From NCBI GenBank assembly GCA_964603785.1, contig CAZRWD010000003.1, forward strand, positions 62,001-126,000: DNA of 64,000 nucleotides. Direction: 5' to 3'. Below are positions 52,374 to 61,645 of the stretch, one piece after another. Numbering within the stretch: position 1 is the first letter of the stretch; the number at the start of each line of letters is the position of its first letter. The DNA comes from CAZRWD01 sp964603785. GTDB lineage: Bacteria; Fermentibacterota; Fermentibacteria; Fermentibacterales; Fermentibacteraceae. A model generated the notes under the pieces. The model was not told the origin of the DNA, did not search any database, and worked only from the letters and a program-made list of their open reading frames with translations. Both the position numbers and the translations under genes were made by a program.

Positions 52374-53065
52374 CCCCCTTCCCCCAGGCGACCGAGGGCG
52401 TCCTTCGCGGCCGCCGACTGGGCTTCCTTCTTGGCAGTTCCCGCGCCCCTGCCGACGATCCGGCCCCTGAGCCTCACCGTGGCGCGGAAGGTCGGCGCGT
52501 GGTCCATCCCCCCGGTTCTCACGACGCGATAGGCGGGGATGGGGATCCCCGACCGCTGGCACATCTCCTGGAGCATGCTCCTCGAATCCCTCCCGGGATC
52601 CGGGACCACTCCCCCGCCGGGACCTGTGACGACCTCCCTGGTGAACCTGCCGGCTGCCTCCAGCCCTCCGCCGAGGAACACGGCCCCCGCCAGGGCCTCA
52701 AGGGCTCCTGCGATGACGGAGTCGGGCAGGACGCCCCCTCCGAGGCCGCTGCCGGTGCGGATCAGCCGATCGAGTCCGATCGCCCTTCCCCTTGCTGCGA
52801 GAGCCCTGGTGGAGACGACGGCGTTCTTCCTCCTCGTCAGCGATCCCTCGTCCTCCAGCGGGAACTCGCGATAGAGGATATCCCTGGTGCAGAGCTCGAT
52901 GACCGCGTCGCCGAGGAACTCGAGCCTCTGGTAGTCCGGGGAGCCGTCGTCCGAGGAATGCGTCAGCGCGTTGAGCAGCAGTGCGGAGTCGACCGAGCCG
53001 CAGCCCGGAAGTGCCTCCGCCGCCCCGGGGGAGGCGGCGGAGGCTCCGTCCATGCCTTCCGGCAT
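52370..53065 (-). CDS. rnc: Ribonuclease III
   Basis: The 231-residue dsRNA endonuclease has the signature LEFLGDAVIEL and the second active-site region GALEALAGAVFLGGG, followed by a dsRNA-binding domain (SMLQEMCQRSGIPIPAY, AKKEAQSAAAKDAL). ATG 53065 overlaps fabF (TGATG). The acpP-fabF-rnc order is common. Confidence 0.94.
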   Translation of the reverse strand: MPEGMDGASAASPGAAEALPGCGSVDSALLLNALTHSSDDGSPDYQRLEFLGDAVIELCTRDILYREFPLEDEGSLTRRKNAVVSTRALAARGRAIGLDRLIRTGSGLGGGVLPDSVIAGALEALAGAVFLGGGLEAAGRFTREVVTGPGGGVVPDPGRDSRSMLQEMCQRSGIPIPAYRVVRTGGMDHAPTFRATVRLRGRIVGRGAGTAKKEAQSAAAKDALGRLGEGG

Positions 53066-54303
53066 CAGACCCGGCCCACTGCCAGGGTAACGTTGTGCCC
53101 CCCGAACCCGAAGGAGTTGCTGAGGGCGTAGCGGATCGAGGCCTCCCTGGCGCTGACGGGAACGTAGTCGAGGTCGCAGGCGGGATCAGGATTCTGGAGC
53201 GTTGCCGTCGGCGGGATCACGCCGTTGCGTATGGCCAGGACCGTGAACACGAGCTCCATCGATCCGGCGGCGCCCAGCATGTGCCCGGTGACCGACTTCG
53301 TCGAGGATACGGCTATGCGCCGGGCCCGGTCCTCGCCCATGGCCGTCTTGATGGCCTGCGTCTCGCCGGCATCGTTCAGCTCGGTCGAGGTACCGTGGGC
53401 GTTGATGTAGTCGACCTGGTCGGGCCCTATCCCAGCCTCCTCCATGGCGAGGAGCATCGACCTGGCCGAGCCCTCCCCGCCTTCGGCAGGCGCGGTGATG
53501 TGGTATGCGTCACAGGTCATGCCCGCCCCGCAGAGCTCCGCGAGTATGGGCGCATCGCGCCTGACGGCGCTGTCCCAGTCCTCGAGCACCACCACGGCGG
53601 CGCCCTCCGACATGACGAAACCGTCCCTGTCCCGGTCGAAGGGCCTGGACGCGGTGGCCGGATCGTCATTCCTCGTGGAGAGGGCCTTCAGCGAGCAGAA
53701 CCCGCCCAGGCCCATCATGGTTATCGGTGCTTCGGCCCCGCCGGCGAGTATCGCGTCGGCCCTGCCGAGCCTTATGCAGTCGTAGGCGGATGCGATGGCA
53801 TGACCGGAGGTGGCGCACGCCGTGACCGTGGAGTAGTTGACCCCCTTGGCGTTCAGATCGATGGCCACGCGACCGCAGGCCATGTTGGCGATCATCATCG
53901 GGCAGAAGAACGGGCTGATCCTGTCCACGCCCTTCTCCAGAGCCTTCGTGTGCTCGTTCTCGAGGGTGCCTATCCCGCCGATGCCCGTGCCGATTATGAC
54001 TCCGATCCTCTCGGGGGCCATGCCGCTGTCGGCGAGACCCGCGGAGGCGTATGCCTCCCTGGAGGCGATTATCGCGAACTGGGTGTAGCGGTCGGTCCTG
54101 GAGGCCAGCTTGCGATCGAGATACCGGTCGGGATCGTAGCCCCAGACCTCGCCGGCGATCTGCGTCGTGAAGGGTGCGGGATCCAGGAGGGTTATCCGCC
54201 CGACCCCGGATCTCCCGGCAACGGCACCGGCCCAGGATCCGGCCACGTCGAGGCCTGTGGGGCTTATCGCACCAAGGCCGGTGATTGCAACTCGCCTCTT
54301 CAC
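53065..54303 (-). CDS. fabF: 3-oxoacyl-ACP synthase II
   Basis: The 412-residue elongating ketosynthase has the nucleophile strand STVTACATSGHAIASAYD, catalytic histidines in NAHGTSTELND and TKSVTGHMLGAAG, and the VTG...LGAAG loop. It extends the acyl-ACP chain with malonyl-ACP. Start is GTG 54303, 39 bases after acpP. Acts in the type II fatty acid synthase encoded around it. Confidence 0.95.
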   Translation of the reverse strand: MKRRVAITGLGAISPTGLDVAGSWAGAVAGRSGVGRITLLDPAPFTTQIAGEVWGYDPDRYLDRKLASRTDRYTQFAIIASREAYASAGLADSGMAPERIGVIIGTGIGGIGTLENEHTKALEKGVDRISPFFCPMMIANMACGRVAIDLNAKGVNYSTVTACATSGHAIASAYDCIRLGRADAILAGGAEAPITMMGLGGFCSLKALSTRNDDPATASRPFDRDRDGFVMSEGAAVVVLEDWDSAVRRDAPILAELCGAGMTCDAYHITAPAEGGEGSARSMLLAMEEAGIGPDQVDYINAHGTSTELNDAGETQAIKTAMGEDRARRIAVSSTKSVTGHMLGAAGSMELVFTVLAIRNGVIPPTATLQNPDPACDLDYVPVSAREASIRYALSNSFGFGGHNVTLAVGRV

Positions 54304-54342
54304 CTCATCCGTCCTTTTAGGGCATTGAAGTCCAGAATAAGG

Positions 54343-54582
54343 CTACTCCTCCGCACCGTGGCCCTTGAGGTAGCCGATGACGTCGGCGACTGTCTTCAGA
54401 CCGGAGGACTCCTCGTCGGAGATCTTCAGCTTGAAGGAGTCCTCGAAATCCATCATGAGCTCCACGAGGTCGAGCGAGTCGGCCCCGAGGTCGGTCTGGA
54501 AGTTGGCCTCGGGCGTCACCTCTTCGGGTCTCACGCCCAGCTTGTTGACGATTATCTCGGTCACGCGGTTCTCGAGGGACAT
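54343..54582 (-). CDS. acpP: Acyl carrier protein
   Basis: The 79-residue protein has the 4'-phosphopantetheine attachment site GADSLDLVELMMDFED, with Ser36. It starts at ATG 54582 and ends in an acidic DVIGYLKGHGAEE helix. Sits between fabG and fabF as usual. Confidence 0.96.
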   Translation of the reverse strand: MSLENRVTEIIVNKLGVRPEEVTPEANFQTDLGADSLDLVELMMDFEDSFKLKISDEESSGLKTVADVIGYLKGHGAEE

Positions 54583-54594
54583 CAGCCTCTCCTC

Positions 54595-55320
54595 TCAGGT
54601 TGACAGTCCGCCATCTACTGGAAGCACGACACCGTTCACATAAGATGACCGGTCTCCGAGGAGGAACGCGACCACCTCGGCGACATCCTCGGGCGTACCC
54701 ATCCTCCCCAGCGGGATGCGTTCGGCATAGCCCTTCCTGACCTCCTCGGGGAGGTTCCTCGTCATTTCGGTATCTATGAAACCCGGGGCGATGGCGTTGA
54801 CCCGGATGTTCCTCGCCGAGAGCTCCCTCGCGAGGGATCTGGTGAATCCTATGAGCCCCGCCTTGCTCGCGGCGTAGTTGGCCTGCCCCGCACTGCCCGT
54901 GAGCGCCACCACGGACGACACGTTGACTATCGAGCCGGCCCTGGCCCTCATCATGTGGCGGGATACGGCCCGGGTGACGAGGAAGGCCCCGGTGAGGTTG
55001 ACCCTTATCACCCTGTCCCATGCGTCGGGCTCCATCTTCATGAGCAGGGTGTCCCTGGTGATCCCGGCATTGTTCACCAGGCCCGCGAGCGGGGGCGCCT
55101 CCGAGGCGAGCCTGTCGACCGTCTCGCCTACCTGTCCGGGATCGGTGACGTCCAGGGTGCACGGCAGGAACGAGGGGCCCGCGATCGCGGCCTCTGCGGC
55201 GAGCTCGTCCGAGAGCATGTCACAGCCGGCAACCGTCCATCCGTCCGCAATCAGCCGGCGGGACACGGCCAGACCAATCCCGCGGGCGGCTCCGGTCACA
55301 ATGGCCGTTCCCCGGTTCAT
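54595..55320 (-). CDS. fabG: 3-oxoacyl-ACP reductase
   Basis: The 241-residue SDR enzyme has the nucleotide loop TGAARGIG, VNNAGITRD, the catalytic Ser in NVSSVVAL and YAASKAG (Tyr/Lys). ATG 55320 has GGGAGG eight bases upstream; the GTG nine bases earlier lies directly on the ribosome-binding site. It reduces the keto group formed by FabH and FabF. Confidence 0.95.
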   Translation of the reverse strand: MNRGTAIVTGAARGIGLAVSRRLIADGWTVAGCDMLSDELAAEAAIAGPSFLPCTLDVTDPGQVGETVDRLASEAPPLAGLVNNAGITRDTLLMKMEPDAWDRVIRVNLTGAFLVTRAVSRHMMRARAGSIVNVSSVVALTGSAGQANYAASKAGLIGFTRSLARELSARNIRVNAIAPGFIDTEMTRNLPEEVRKGYAERIPLGRMGTPEDVAEVVAFLLGDRSSYVNGVVLPVDGGLST

Positions 55321-55333
55321 GCGATCCACCTCC

Positions 55334-56323
55334 CTATGCCTCCCACTTCACGACGACGCCGCCCCAGGTGAGCCCGGCGCCGAACGCTGCGAGGACTACG
55401 GTCTTCGGGGGTAATATCAGGCCGTTCCTCATCGCCTCGTCCAGTGCGATGGGGATGGAGGCGGCCGATGTGTTGCCGTACCTGTCGATGTTCACGTAGA
55501 CCTGCTCGGGCCTGAGCTCGAGGGCCCTCGCCGTGGCGTCGATTATCCTCCAGTTGGCCTGGTGGGAGATGAGCATGTCGACCGACTTCTTCTCGGTCCC
55601 GTCCATCTCCAGGGCGTTGAGGCACGAGTCCCTCATGGCGCGCACGGCGTGCTTGAAGGTCTCCGAGCCGTTCATGTAGATGACGTGCTGGTTCGCCGCG
55701 ACGGTCTCGGCCGATGCCGGATGCCTCGACCCGCCTCCCGGCTGGATCAGGAGCTCGCCGAGGGAGCCGTCGCTTCCCCAGTGATATCCACCGATGAGAC
55801 CGCCCGGCCCCTCGGAGGAGACGGCGGCGGCGCCCGCCCCGTCGCCGAAGAGGACGCATGTCGTCCTGTCGCTCCAGTTGGTGATCTTGGTGAGGCATTC
55901 CGCGCCCACGACGATGATCCTGTCGAACATCCCCGAGAGGATGAGGGCCTTCGCCTGGATGAGCCCGTAGATGAAGCCGGTGCAGCCCGCCTCGAAGTCC
56001 CAGGCGGGGATGCCGGACATGCCCAGGCGGTTGGCGACGATGCAGGAGGTCGAGGGGAAGGCGTAGTCGGGCGTGACGGTGCCGGTGATGAGGGCCTGGA
56101 CGTCCCCCGGACCCCAGCCCGCCGCCTCCATGGCCTGCCTGACGGCCTCCAGCGAGAGGTCGGACGTGGCCGTGTCGGGATCGGTGATGTGCCTGGTCTT
56201 GATCCCCGTCCTGGTGGTGATCCACTCGTCCGTGGTGTCGACGATCCTCTCGAGGTCCTGGTTGGTCAGTATCCTGTCCGGAACCTTCCTCCCAGTGCCG
56301 ACGATATAGGCGTTCCTGCTCAC
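55334..56323 (-). CDS. fabH: 3-oxoacyl-ACP synthase III
   Basis: The 329-residue initiating ketosynthase condenses acetyl-CoA with malonyl-ACP. Catalytic Cys is in DFEAGCTGFIYGL, His in ISHQANWRI and Asn in DRYGNTSAASIP. GTG 56323 gives the normal N-terminus (SRNAYIVGTGRKVPD) and overlaps the plsX stop (GTGA). Confidence 0.95.
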   Translation of the reverse strand: MSRNAYIVGTGRKVPDRILTNQDLERIVDTTDEWITTRTGIKTRHITDPDTATSDLSLEAVRQAMEAAGWGPGDVQALITGTVTPDYAFPSTSCIVANRLGMSGIPAWDFEAGCTGFIYGLIQAKALILSGMFDRIIVVGAECLTKITNWSDRTTCVLFGDGAGAAAVSSEGPGGLIGGYHWGSDGSLGELLIQPGGGSRHPASAETVAANQHVIYMNGSETFKHAVRAMRDSCLNALEMDGTEKKSVDMLISHQANWRIIDATARALELRPEQVYVNIDRYGNTSAASIPIALDEAMRNGLILPPKTVVLAAFGAGLTWGGVVVKWEA

Positions 56324-57390
56324 TGGACATCCCCCCGGGAAGCTGGCTGCAGCCCGTTTCTTATCATTGTGTTGACCCCGCTCCTGAAGAAGCTGCACGC
56401 GGCGGTCGTGGCATTCCTTATCGCCTTGGCTCCGGAATTGCCGTGAGCCACTATCGAGACGCCGTTGAGCCCGAGAAGAGGCGCGCCTCCGTATTCGGCG
56501 GAGTCCAGCTCCCTCCAGAGCTTGCTGAAGGCCGGCCTCATCAGGAGGAAGCCCGCACGGCTGTACCAGTGCCGCTTCATCTCGGTGTAGAGCGCGCCGC
56601 CGATCAGCTCGGCTATCGACTCCGTGACCTTGAGCAGGACGTTCCCGGTGAAGCCGTCGCAGATCACTACGTCGGCGTCACCCCGCAGTATCCCGTCGCC
56701 CTCGATGTTGCCCGTGAACCGGAGGCCCGACCCCTCCAGCATCCCGTACACCTCCTGCTCGACGGCCGTGCCCTTCGTGCTCTCCGAGCCGACGTTGAGG
56801 AGGGCCACACGGGGCTCCGGGACTCCGAACACCCCCCTCGAGTAGGCCGAACCCATCTGGGCGAACTGGTAGAGCTGGTCGGGCCTGCATCCGACGTTCG
56901 CACCGACGTCCAGAACGACGGCCGGGTTGCCCAGGGTGGGGAACGTGGCGGCTATGGCCGGCCTCGCGACGCCCTCGATCCTGCCGAGTGCCAGCAGGCT
57001 GGCCGCCATCATCGCCCCGGTGTTCCCGGGACTGACCATCGCATCGACGAGACCCGCCTTCTGCAGGGAGGCCATCACCATGACCGAGCTGTCGGGCTTG
57101 GTCTTGAGCGCCTCCGCCGGATGCTCCTCCATGCCGATCACCTGCGAGGCATGGCGTATCGATACGGGCCGGCCCCCGCCCCCGGCACGGTCGAGCAGGG
57201 GTGCGAGGACGGCCTCGTCACCCACCAGGACTATCGAGACCCCCTGCGTCACCTCCGGCGGGCCGTACTCCAGGAGGTCGAGCGCACCCTCGACCACTGC
57301 CGATGGGCCGCGATCGCCGCCCATGGCCTCGAGGGCCACCCTGACCTCAGAGGTCAACGGGACTCGATCCGGGCAGGACGGGTCTCGCAC
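56320..57390 (-). CDS. plsX: Phosphate acyltransferase PlsX
   Basis: The 356-residue product converts acyl-ACP to acyl-phosphate for phospholipid synthesis. It has VRVALEAMGGDRGP, NVGSESTKGT, GNIEGDGIL, DGFTGNVLLK and LLGLNGVSIVAHG. The GTG at 57390 adds a short N-terminal extension; family alignment would also allow a TTG or GTG nearer VRVALEAMGG. Located between rpmF and fabH as in most bacteria. Confidence 0.93.
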   Translation of the reverse strand: MRDPSCPDRVPLTSEVRVALEAMGGDRGPSAVVEGALDLLEYGPPEVTQGVSIVLVGDEAVLAPLLDRAGGGGRPVSIRHASQVIGMEEHPAEALKTKPDSSVMVMASLQKAGLVDAMVSPGNTGAMMAASLLALGRIEGVARPAIAATFPTLGNPAVVLDVGANVGCRPDQLYQFAQMGSAYSRGVFGVPEPRVALLNVGSESTKGTAVEQEVYGMLEGSGLRFTGNIEGDGILRGDADVVICDGFTGNVLLKVTESIAELIGGALYTEMKRHWYSRAGFLLMRPAFSKLWRELDSAEYGGAPLLGLNGVSIVAHGNSGAKAIRNATTAACSFFRSGVNTMIRNGLQPASRGDVQ

Positions 57391-57393
57391 CTG

Positions 57394-57576
57394 CTATTCC
57401 GTCTTCGCCTCTGCGACCTGTCTGCCGTCGTAGAACCCGCAGTGCCGGCATACCCTGTGCGGCAGCTTGGGCTCGCCGCACTGGGGGCACGCTCCGGTCG
57501 AGCGCGGTTCCAGCTTCCAGTGTGTCCTCCGCTTGTCGCCCCTGGCGGAGGAACTGCGTCTCTTGGGAACTGGCAT
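57394..57576 (-). CDS. rpmF: 50S ribosomal protein L32
   Basis: The 60-residue protein begins MPVPKRRSSSARGDKRRTHW and has the four-cysteine zinc ribbon CPQCGEPKLPHRVCRHCG. It ends three bases before the plsX start region. The yceD-rpmF-plsX set is standard. Confidence 0.96.
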   Translation of the reverse strand: MPVPKRRSSSARGDKRRTHWKLEPRSTGACPQCGEPKLPHRVCRHCGFYDGRQVAEAKTE

Positions 57577-57605
57577 CTGGACTCCTCCTGACTATACCGC
57601 GCCGC

Positions 57606-58103
57606 TCAGCGCACGCATCCCGCGTCGGCGGCGTCGGCGTGACCGCACCGTGTCGAATTCAGGTTTGCCCCGCAGACAATGCAAATGCCGCGACAATCGT
57701 CACGGCAGAGTGTCTTCCCGGGAACGGAAAGTATTACCGCTTCTCTCACTGCGTCAAGTATCGAGACCTGTCTGCCGCTCCGGGGTATGCGGACGGCGGG
57801 CGTGTCGGCATCCAGGCTGTCGTCCATGGAATATACGGCGAACACCTCCTCGGTCACGGCGAACGAGGCATCCTCGAGGCAGCGGCTGCAGGGAATGCCG
57901 AACCTGGCGTCGAGCCTCCCCCTCACTATCACGCTGCGCTCCCTGTAGTTGACCTCGAGTTCGAGCCTCCCCGTGCCGCGTGGCCTTATCTCCTCGTCGA
58001 GGCGCCAGTCGGGAACGGTCATGTCGATCTCGAACACCCCGCGGTTGGAGCCTGTCCTGAGGCTGGTCAGATCGAGCACGAGATCCCTGGGATCGAGGAT
58101 CAT
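57606..58103 (-). CDS. YceD/DUF177 family protein
   Basis: The 165-residue protein of the YceD family, encoded upstream of rpmF, has the central pattern IPCSRCLEDASFAVTEEVFA and the C-terminal cysteine set LCRDDCRGICIVCGANLN. The role is thought to be in 23S rRNA accumulation and is not directly shown here. ATG 58103 overlaps the phosphohexomutase stop. Confidence 0.92.
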   Translation of the reverse strand: MILDPRDLVLDLTSLRTGSNRGVFEIDMTVPDWRLDEEIRPRGTGRLELEVNYRERSVIVRGRLDARFGIPCSRCLEDASFAVTEEVFAVYSMDDSLDADTPAVRIPRSGRQVSILDAVREAVILSVPGKTLCRDDCRGICIVCGANLNSTRCGHADAADAGCVR

Positions 58104-59482
58104 CGCCGGTCCGTCGTCTGCCGGACCGACTCGTCGATCCTGTCGAGGGTCTCCTCCGAGGCGGCCTCCAGGTAGATCCTCGCAAGCGGCTCCGTCCCGC
58201 TCAGCCTGACCAGCACCGAGGAGCCGTCCTCGAGGACCAGCCCCTTCCCGTCCGTGAGGTCGATCGATGCGACGGGGATGCCGCCGATGTCCGACGGGGT
58301 CCCGTCGAGGAATGCCGACGAGATCGCGGCGCGCATGGCATCCGTCAGCCGGAGGTCGAGCCTCCGGTGGTGGAGCCTGCCGAACTCCGACCACAGCGCC
58401 TCGAGCTGCGCGCCCAGTCCCGCCCCGCCGGCGGACGTCATCTCGGCCGCCAGGAGGCAGGCCAGGATGCCGTCCTTCTCGGGCACATGCCCGCCGATCG
58501 AGAGGCCCCCGCTCTCCTCGCCGGCCAGCAGGACATCCCTCTCGAGCATCATCCCGCCGAGGTGCTTGAACCCGACCGGCGTCACGACGACCTCGAGTCC
58601 GCGCGACGCGGCCACCCTGTCCATGAGGCTCCCGGTGGTGACAGACCTCACGCACGCACCCCGACCGCCCCTGTCTGCCAGGAAGGCGACCAGCAGGGCC
58701 AGGAAGTCGTGGGGCGACACGTATCGACCCTGCTCGTCGACGAGACCGAACCTGTCGGCGTCGCCGTCGGTGGCGACCCCGAGGACGGCCCCGCTCCTGC
58801 GGACCTCTCCGGAGAGCTCCTCCAGCCCGTGCTCGTTGGGCTCGGGGTGCCTCCCGGCGAACAGGGGGTCGCGAATCTCGTGGATGGTCCTCACCGATGC
58901 GCCCGAACGCTGGAGGAGGGTGTCCAGTATGCCGGCACCCGTTCCGTTGAAGGCGTCGTAGACCACCCTGAGGTCGCGGAACGGCCCTCGGGCGACATTG
59001 AAGAGGCTCTCGAGACCGTTCACGTAGGGCCCGACCAGGTCGGCCGTGGTGACGGAGCCCCGGCCCGGGGAGGGTTTCGCACCGGACTCGACGAGCGTCT
59101 CGATACGGGAGGTGACGGATCCGGGCGCGGGGCCCCCGTGATGGGGCGAGAACTTTATACCATTGTACATGAAAGGGTTATGGCTTGCGGTAAAGTTCAC
59201 CACACCGCCCATGCCAAGCCGCCTCACCGCGCTCGCGAGCACGGGAGTGGGCACCGGGCGGTCCGACAGGATGACCTCCAGACCTGCTGCGGCGAAGCGC
59301 CCTGCGGCCGACTCGGCCAGCTCCGGGGAGAGGAACCTCGTGTCCCCCCCGACTATCACGCTGCCGCGCCCCTCCTCGAGGAGGTGAACGGCGATCGCGT
59401 CCACCACCGAGTCGACCCTGTCCCAGGTGAACTCGCGGGCGATGATTCCCCGCCACCCCGAGGTGCCGAAGGCTATCCTCAT
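58100..59482 (-). CDS. Phosphoglucomutase/phosphomannomutase family protein
   Basis: The 460-residue alpha-D-phosphohexomutase starts MRIAFGTSGWRGIIAREF. Active Ser is in FTASHNPFMYNGIK; metal loop is ATDGDADRFG; sugar loop is AGEESGGLSIG; phosphate loop is VRLSGTEPLARIY. It could act on glucose or mannose or on glucosamine phosphates; sugar specificity is not decided by these motifs. Confidence 0.92.
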   Translation of the reverse strand: MRIAFGTSGWRGIIAREFTWDRVDSVVDAIAVHLLEEGRGSVIVGGDTRFLSPELAESAAGRFAAAGLEVILSDRPVPTPVLASAVRRLGMGGVVNFTASHNPFMYNGIKFSPHHGGPAPGSVTSRIETLVESGAKPSPGRGSVTTADLVGPYVNGLESLFNVARGPFRDLRVVYDAFNGTGAGILDTLLQRSGASVRTIHEIRDPLFAGRHPEPNEHGLEELSGEVRRSGAVLGVATDGDADRFGLVDEQGRYVSPHDFLALLVAFLADRGGRGACVRSVTTGSLMDRVAASRGLEVVVTPVGFKHLGGMMLERDVLLAGEESGGLSIGGHVPEKDGILACLLAAEMTSAGGAGLGAQLEALWSEFGRLHHRRLDLRLTDAMRAAISSAFLDGTPSDIGGIPVASIDLTDGKGLVLEDGSSVLVRLSGTEPLARIYLEAASEETLDRIDESVRQTTDRR

Positions 59483-59483
59483 C

Positions 59484-60953
59484 TCAGCGGCCCTCCCCGA
59501 ACCATGTCACCGCGCGCTGGATGTACTCGTCGTGGGGGGCGATGACCCTGTAATACGTGTCCATGTCCCACACGCGAAGCGCGATCTCGCGCATCAGGGC
59601 CAGCTCTATGTAGCCGCGGCTCGCCTCCATGTCCTCCGGGGTCCATTCGAAGCCGCCCTCGTCCAGATAGGCGCCGAAGTCGGCCAGGAGCGCGTCTCCC
59701 GGCCAGAAGTCCTCCGGCACGCCGTTCTCCAGGCTCCATGACGTGGCGAAGCGGAAGAACCAGGCACCCTCCTCGAGCCTCAGCACGAATTCCGCATCGA
59801 GCTGCATCGGCTCGATCGTGATGTCGGGCTCGATCCCCCAGTCCTCCTCGGTTCCGGGCTCGAGGAAGTCGTCCCTGAGCGTGCGGTCGATGCATCGGCC
59901 GTCCGGCGTGTAGTATCTCGCGGTCGTCAGCTTCACTGCATAATGCCCTATGCCCGGATACTCGCCGAGGTCGGAGAGGGACTGGACCGAACCCTTGCCG
60001 AAGGTCCGGGTTCCGATCACGACGGCCCTCTCGTGGTCCTGGAGGGCTCCCGCCACTATCTCGGCCGAGCTGGCGCTCCCGCCGTCCACCAGGACGACGA
60101 GGCCGCCCTGGAAGAGCCTTCCCCTCTGGGCGAAGTAGTCGTGCTCGCCGACCGCCTGCCCCCGGGTGGTTACCACCAGGGCGCCCGCGGGGAGGAAGAT
60201 GTCGGAGACGTCTATCGCCGGATTGAACAGCCCGCCGGAGTTCCCCCTGAGGTCGAGGATGAGGTTCGCGGCCCCCTCCCCCTCGAGACTGCGCACGGCC
60301 TCGAGGACCTCCGCGGCGGACTCCTCGGAGAACCTCGAGAGCCTCACGTAGCCAATCCCGGGTGCGGCCATGAAGGATGCCGAGACCGACGGGTAGTCGA
60401 TCACGTCGCGCTCGATGGAGAACATCAGGGTGTCGGTCACGCCCGGGCGCAGGACGGTCAGATCGACCGTCGTGCCGCGTGGCCCGCGTATGTGGGAGAC
60501 GGCCTCGTCGGTCGGCATGCCCTCGGTGCTGATGCCGTCGACGGACACGATCCTGTCCCCGGATCGCATCCCGTTCCTGTGCGCGGGGGTTCCCTCGAGC
60601 GGCGAGATCACCGTCAGCCACCCGTCCCTCTGGCCGATGGTGATGCCGACGCCCTCGAACGAGCCCTCGAGCTGTATGCGCAGATCGTCGTACTGGTCGG
60701 GGGTGAGAAGCATGCTGTTGGGGTCGAGGGACATCAGCATGCCCTCCAGGGCGGCCTCCACCAGCTCGATGGAGCCCACCGAATCGACGTAGGCCGATCT
60801 GGTCATGGTGAAGACATCGATGAACAGCTCGGCGGCCGACATCCTGGCGGAGGCCGGCTCCGCGCCGGCGCCGGGGGTGAGCGAGAGGGCGAGCGGAACG
60901 AGGAGGGCGAGTGCCACTGCTGTCGCGAGCCATCCCGGAACGGGTCTGTTCAC
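59484..60953 (-). CDS. C-terminal processing peptidase (S41)
   Basis: The 489-residue product has an N-terminal membrane anchor (ATAVALALLVPLALSLTP), a PDZ domain (VGITIGQRDGWLTVIS, RSGDRIVSVDG) and a tail-specific protease domain with DLRGNSGGLFNP, the catalytic Ser in GGSASSAEIVAGAL and Lys in RTFGKGSVQS. GTG 60953 overlaps tmk (GTGA). The ~120-residue C-terminal extension is acidic and predicted helical. Substrates unknown. Confidence 0.93.
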   Translation of the reverse strand: MNRPVPGWLATAVALALLVPLALSLTPGAGAEPASARMSAAELFIDVFTMTRSAYVDSVGSIELVEAALEGMLMSLDPNSMLLTPDQYDDLRIQLEGSFEGVGITIGQRDGWLTVISPLEGTPAHRNGMRSGDRIVSVDGISTEGMPTDEAVSHIRGPRGTTVDLTVLRPGVTDTLMFSIERDVIDYPSVSASFMAAPGIGYVRLSRFSEESAAEVLEAVRSLEGEGAANLILDLRGNSGGLFNPAIDVSDIFLPAGALVVTTRGQAVGEHDYFAQRGRLFQGGLVVLVDGGSASSAEIVAGALQDHERAVVIGTRTFGKGSVQSLSDLGEYPGIGHYAVKLTTARYYTPDGRCIDRTLRDDFLEPGTEEDWGIEPDITIEPMQLDAEFVLRLEEGAWFFRFATSWSLENGVPEDFWPGDALLADFGAYLDEGGFEWTPEDMEASRGYIELALMREIALRVWDMDTYYRVIAPHDEYIQRAVTWFGEGR

Positions 60954-61645
60954 GTCGATTCCTTCCCTTCCCCCCGGATCCCGGCGGGTCCGCCCGGAAG
61001 CGCCTGCCGGAACATGAGGAGAGTCTCCCCGAGTATGGCCGAATCCTGCTCGTCCCAGGGCAGCCGGGCATCCAGCACCCGGAACCTGGGGGACGCGGAT
61101 GCGAGATCCAGATACCCCTTCCTTACCCTCTCGTGGAATGCCAGTTCCTCCTGCTCTATCCTGTCGGGCGCGCCCTGCCTCCGGCCCAGACGGGCAAGCC
61201 CCACGGAGGGATCGATGTCCAGGAGGAAGGTCAGGTCCGGCTCCAGCCCGCCGGTCGCGAAGCTGCAGCAGTCCCGCACGACCTCCTCCGGAAGGCCCCT
61301 CCCGGCTGACTGGTAGGCGATCGTGGCGTCGCTGAACCTCTCGCATACGACGGTCCTCGATGCCCTGAGCGAGGGGAGCACCACATCCTCGACGTTCGCC
61401 GAGCGGGACGCGAGGTAGAGGAACAGCTCGGCGAGGGCGGGGACGCGCAGACCCGGGTCCAGGAGGAGGCTCCTGATCCCCTCGGCCACCGGAGTGCCTC
61501 CTGGCTCCCTGGTGTGCACCACCTCGAATCCGCGGGACTCGAGCGCGGCGCAGAGGGCGCGGGACCTGCTGGTCTTGCCGGCGCCCTCGACGCCCTCGAA
61601 GGTTATGAACAGCCCCCCTGGGGAGCCGGGGACGGCCTCTTCCAC
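60950..61645 (-). CDS. tmk: Thymidylate kinase
   Basis: The 231-residue enzyme makes dTDP. It has P-loop FEGVEGAGKTSRS, HTREPGGTPVAEGIRSLL, the substrate motif VVCERFSDATIAYQ and a LID region GLARLGRRQGAPDRIE. GTG 61645 overlaps the upstream stop by one base (TAGTG). Confidence 0.93.
   Translation of the reverse strand: MEEAVPGSPGGLFITFEGVEGAGKTSRSRALCAALESRGFEVVHTREPGGTPVAEGIRSLLLDPGLRVPALAELFLYLASRSANVEDVVLPSLRASRTVVCERFSDATIAYQSAGRGLPEEVVRDCCSFATGGLEPDLTFLLDIDPSVGLARLGRRQGAPDRIEQEELAFHERVRKGYLDLASASPRFRVLDARLPWDEQDSAILGETLLMFRQALPGGPAGIRGEGKEST

Noticed and set aside
57339..57390. Alternative plsX starts at GTG 57339 or an intervening TTG
   Set aside because: Neither has a better ribosome-binding site than GTG 57390, so no change was made.
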